Under the pieces are notes generated by a model. It saw only the letters and a program-made list of their open reading frames with translations, was not told where the DNA came from and did no database searches. From Myxococcales bacterium (GTDB lineage: Bacteria > Myxococcota > Polyangia > Polyangiales > Polyangiaceae), in contig JAGQIY010000963.1 of NCBI GenBank assembly GCA_020430865.1, positions 1-8,147 of the forward strand: DNA of 8,147 nucleotides, read 5' to 3'. A program made the translations under genes and the position numbers. The stretch's first letter is position 1, and each line of letters starts with the position of its first letter. Positions 5,483-8,147 of this stretch are shown here, in pieces.

Positions 5483-7177
5483 ATGCAAACGCTTGGGGAA
5501 ATCCAACCTGGTCAGACCCTGGGTCGCTACGAGTTCCTCGTGCCCATCGCGCAGGGAGGGATGGCCGCGGTTTGGGCCGCGCGTCTGCACGGCACCCGCG
5601 GCTTCTCGAAGACGGTCGCCATCAAGACCATGCTGCCGACGATCAGTGATGATCCAATGTTCGAGCAGATGTTCTTGGACGAGGCCACGATCGCTTCGAA
5701 CATCCGTCACCCGAACGTCGTCCAGATCCAGGACCTGGGTGAGCAGAACGACATCCTGTACCTGGTCATGGAGTGGGTGGATGGCGAGCCGCTCAGCGCG
5801 ATCCGCCGCGCTGCCGCCAAGGAGGGAGGCATCCCTCGCAACATCGCCGTGCGCATCGTCGCCGACGCCTGCGCGGGCCTGCACGCCGCTCACGAGCTCA
5901 AGGACGCTCAGGGTGAGCTACTGGGACTGGTCCACCGCGACATTTCCCCACAGAATATTCTGCTGACCTACGACGGGCAGGTGAAGATCGTCGACTTCGG
6001 CGTCGCGAAGGCCGGAGGTCGCAGCGCCGCCGAGACCAACGCCGGGCAGATCAAGGGCAAGCCCCCGTACATGAGCCCGGAGCAGGCGCTCGGCGAGGAC
6101 ATCGACCGACGCACGGACCTGTTCGCCCTGGGCATCATCCTGTACCAGCTGACCACGGGCAAGCATCCCTTCCGCGGGGAAAGCGACGTGATCACCCTGC
6201 AGAACATCGTCTCGGACCGCCCGATCGTGGCGCCGCGAGCGTTCGACAAGGACTACCCTCGCCCCCTCGAGACCGTGGTGATGAAGGCGCTGGCCCGGGA
6301 TCCCGCGGAGCGCTACCAGACGGCGGCAGAGTTCGAGGCCGCGCTCGACCGCGTCTTCCCGCCGAACATGCCACGGGTGCGGGCGGACGACGTCGGGAAG
6401 TTCGTCACTGGGCTCCTGGGCGAACGCGGTGAGAAGCGGCGAGAGGCCCTGCGCGAAGCCATCCGAGCGGCGGACGAACGCGCTCAGGGCAATCAGGAGC
6501 GCCTCCAGATGCGCTCGATGCCAGACCTGGTGAGCCAGGTCTCGCTACCCCCGGTGAGCCGTCCGGGAGACTCCGTGCCCCCGTCTCAAGGAACGCTGGT
6601 CGACACCATGACGGTGCAGCTGTCGACCCACGCGGCGCACGGCAGCAGCGGACACACCAGCAGCCTGCCTCCTCCCCCGAGCGGTGACTACGGCCTGGCG
6701 CACGGGACACCGTACGGAACCGAGACATTCGCCCCGGCGGTCAAGCCGAAGAAGTCTGGCGCCGGGCTGGTCATCGGACTCCTGCTCGGCCTGGCCGTGC
6801 TCGGCGGCGGCGCAGCGTTCGCCGTGATGAAGTTCCAGCAGAAGCCGGAAGCGCCCCAGACGGCGGTCGCAAACACCGCGGAGACCGCGCCGACCACGGC
6901 CGAGACTGGGACCGCCCCCGAGGCGGAGGCCGTCGACCCCGATCCGGCGAGTCCGAGCGAAGACGCAGGGGGCGTCACGCTGAGCCCGGACGAGCTCGAG
7001 AAGGAGACGAAGCCAGCGAACGCGGCGACCCCGCCCGCTCACGCGGCGACCGGAGGCGCGAAGCCAAAGCCCGGCACGCCGCCAGCGACCAGCGCTGCGC
7101 CGCCCCCCACGGCCAAGCCCAAGCCGCCCGCAGACAACGGCTTCGTGCCGCCGCCTGTTACCGATCCCGGCTTCTAG
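5483..7177 (+). CDS. Membrane-anchored Hanks-type serine/threonine protein kinase
   Basis: It phosphorylates Ser/Thr on protein targets with ATP; its partners are unknown. Of 564 aa, residues about 16-291 are the kinase domain: Gly-rich loop AQGGMAAVW (23-31), VAIK Lys48, helix-C Glu67, HRD 151-153 with catalytic Asp153 and Asn158, DFG 171-173, SPE 198-200 and DLFALG 212-217. All catalytic residues are present, so it should be active; Arg152 makes it an RD kinase. The usual HRDLKPEN reads HRDISPQN, a variant common in myxobacterial kinases. After a charged helical stretch (about 300-345) and a Ser/Thr/Pro-rich linker comes one transmembrane helix (about 427-449), then about 115 residues rich in Ala/Pro/Thr/Glu/Lys with no PASTA or other sensor domain, probably extracytoplasmic. 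Start: an in-frame TGA at 5468 leaves ATG 5483 as the only ATG before the domain, though no clear ribosome site precedes it. It converges on thiL. Confidence 0.93.
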   Translation: MQTLGEIQPGQTLGRYEFLVPIAQGGMAAVWAARLHGTRGFSKTVAIKTMLPTISDDPMFEQMFLDEATIASNIRHPNVVQIQDLGEQNDILYLVMEWVDGEPLSAIRRAAAKEGGIPRNIAVRIVADACAGLHAAHELKDAQGELLGLVHRDISPQNILLTYDGQVKIVDFGVAKAGGRSAAETNAGQIKGKPPYMSPEQALGEDIDRRTDLFALGIILYQLTTGKHPFRGESDVITLQNIVSDRPIVAPRAFDKDYPRPLETVVMKALARDPAERYQTAAEFEAALDRVFPPNMPRVRADDVGKFVTGLLGERGEKRREALREAIRAADERAQGNQERLQMRSMPDLVSQVSLPPVSRPGDSVPPSQGTLVDTMTVQLSTHAAHGSSGHTSSLPPPPSGDYGLAHGTPYGTETFAPAVKPKKSGAGLVIGLLLGLAVLGGGAAFAVMKFQQKPEAPQTAVANTAETAPTTAETGTAPEAEAVDPDPASPSEDAGGVTLSPDELEKETKPANAATPPAHAATGGAKPKPGTPPATSAAPPPTAKPKPPADNGFVPPPVTDPGF

Positions 7178-7183
7178 CGCGGG

Positions 7184-8147
7184 TTACTTCTCCGCGCGGA
7201 AGTGATCGAAGCCGCCCTCCAGGGGGCGGAGCCGCCCGCCCTCGTCGATCCACGCGCCCTTGCCCTGGCGAACTGCGCCGATGACCCTCGCGGCTTTCGG
7301 GCGTCGCTTCGCTGGTCCCGTGGCCAGCAGCGCATAATCCTCTCCGCCCTGCCGCGCGAGTTCGAGCGCGGACCAGCCCAGGCTGCGCTCGAGCGCCTCC
7401 AGCTCCGGAGGAAGCGCGCGGCGCACGAGCTGCTGGTCCAGATCAATGCGTACGCCGCTGGCGTCGGCCAGGCGCTTCACGTCCTGACCGAGCCCATCAG
7501 AGACGTCCAGGCACGCGCGAGCACGTCCAACCAGAGCACGTCCCTCCTCGAGAAGCGCCATGGGGCGTCGCCAGGCTGCCAGGGCACGGCGTGCCGCGCG
7601 CGTGCGAAGCTTGGACTCGCTGAGCAGCAGTTCCAGTCCCGCACGGGCCAAGCCAATTTCCCCGAGGAGCCAAACCTCGTCGCCCGGTCGAGCGCCTGAA
7701 CGGGTCACGTAGCGTTTCGCGCGCCCCAGCACCGTGGTGACGACGCTGAGTTCCGAGCCGCGGCTCAGGTTTCCACCAATCACGGGGCAGGCGGTGGCGG
7801 CGGCGGCCTGCTCCTGCCCCAGGCTGAGGCGCCTCAGCTCCGCGGGGCGGAAGTCTGCGGGCAGAGTCAGATGGGAGACCGCAGCGACCGGGGTCGCGCC
7901 CATCGCCGCCAGGTCACTGATTGCCGCCTGGAAACTTCGAAAGCCGAGATCCTTCAGGTCCAGCCACTCCAGACGGAAGTGCGTCCCTTCGACCTGGGCG
8001 TCGACGCTCACCACGAGCTTTCCAGTGAAGCGCAGGCACGCGGCGTCATCCCCGATACCGAGCATCACGTTCGGTGCCGCTGCATCGTGCCGAAACACTC
8101 GGCTCAGCACACCAACCAGCTGACTCTCGCTCGACTGGGCTTCGCTA
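7184..8147 (-). CDS. thiL: Thiamine-monophosphate kinase ThiL (5' end outside window)
   Basis: It converts thiamine phosphate and ATP to thiamine diphosphate, the last step of de novo cofactor synthesis, in the cytoplasm. It belongs to the PurM/AIR-synthase-like fold. Numbering from the GTG at 8110, the motifs are GIGDDAA (18-24), DAQVEGTHF (37-45), SDLAAMGATP (65-74), GGNLSRG (112-118), DVSDGLGQD (202-210) and GGEDYALL (255-262), and the end is the typical GFDHF. The Asp residues in these motifs are the Mg/ATP ligands in the family. In GGNLSRG, Asn replaces the Asp of the usual GGD. The frame stays open from GTG 8110 to the right edge, adding at least 12 residues (SEAQSSESQLVG) that resemble the usual ThiL N-terminal helix, so the true start is most likely just beyond the window. 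At least 320 aa fits the family length of about 325. Its TAA lies 6 bp from the kinase TAG on the other strand. Confidence 0.93.
   Translation of the reverse strand, partial: SEAQSSESQLVGVLSRVFRHDAAAPNVMLGIGDDAACLRFTGKLVVSVDAQVEGTHFRLEWLDLKDLGFRSFQAAISDLAAMGATPVAAVSHLTLPADFRPAELRRLSLGQEQAAAATACPVIGGNLSRGSELSVVTTVLGRAKRYVTRSGARPGDEVWLLGEIGLARAGLELLLSESKLRTRAARRALAAWRRPMALLEEGRALVGRARACLDVSDGLGQDVKRLADASGVRIDLDQQLVRRALPPELEALERSLGWSALELARQGGEDYALLATGPAKRRPKAARVIGAVRQGKGAWIDEGGRLRPLEGGFDHFRAEK

Noticed and set aside
1..8147. tRNA, rRNA, CRISPR array, insertion sequence or phage genes
   Set aside because: No T-loop-like or cloverleaf pattern, no regularly spaced repeats, no transposase or integrase motifs and no terminal inverted repeats with target duplications were seen.

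Overview
The window looks like ordinary chromosome of a high-GC deltaproteobacterial-type organism, most likely a myxobacterium (Myxococcota, Polyangia-like). The evidence is strong G/C preference at third codon positions, a Hanks-type serine/threonine kinase of the style that is abundant in myxobacteria (catalytic loop HRDISPQN, one transmembrane helix, long Pro/Ala/Lys-rich tail), and long intergenic regions. No 16S or other marker is present, so the taxonomic call is an inference.

Layout: positions 1-402 are non-coding sequence downstream of the first gene and hold two short perfect hairpins. Positions 403-3606 (minus strand; open back to a GTG at 3660) encode a complete vitamin B12-dependent class II ribonucleotide reductase, NrdJ. 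Upstream of it lies an unusually long intergenic region of about 950 bp (3607-4563). It has two tandem perfect hairpins directly in front of nrdJ, a degenerate tandem repeat, a run of further hairpins and an AT-richer patch with repeated GTGTTCA/TGAACAC elements. A divergently oriented small gene at 4564-5130 (plus) encodes an unrecognised six-helix membrane protein. After about 350 bp rich in palindromes, a complete Ser/Thr protein kinase gene runs 5483-7177 (plus). It meets, tail to tail and only 6 bp apart, a minus-strand thiamine-monophosphate kinase gene (thiL, 7184 to the window edge) whose 5' end is outside the window.

Functionally the genes do not form one pathway. NrdJ makes deoxyribonucleotides using adenosylcobalamin, ThiL makes thiamine diphosphate, the kinase is a membrane-anchored signalling protein with no identifiable partner here, and the small membrane protein is of unknown function. 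Gene orientation (minus, plus, plus, minus) and spacing indicate separate transcription units.

I found no convincing new multi-gene system, mobile element, CRISPR array, tRNA or rRNA. The points most worth a second look are the tandem hairpins in the nrdJ leader, the structured low-coding region 4200-4445, the nested palindromes before the kinase and the unrecognised Cys-containing membrane protein.
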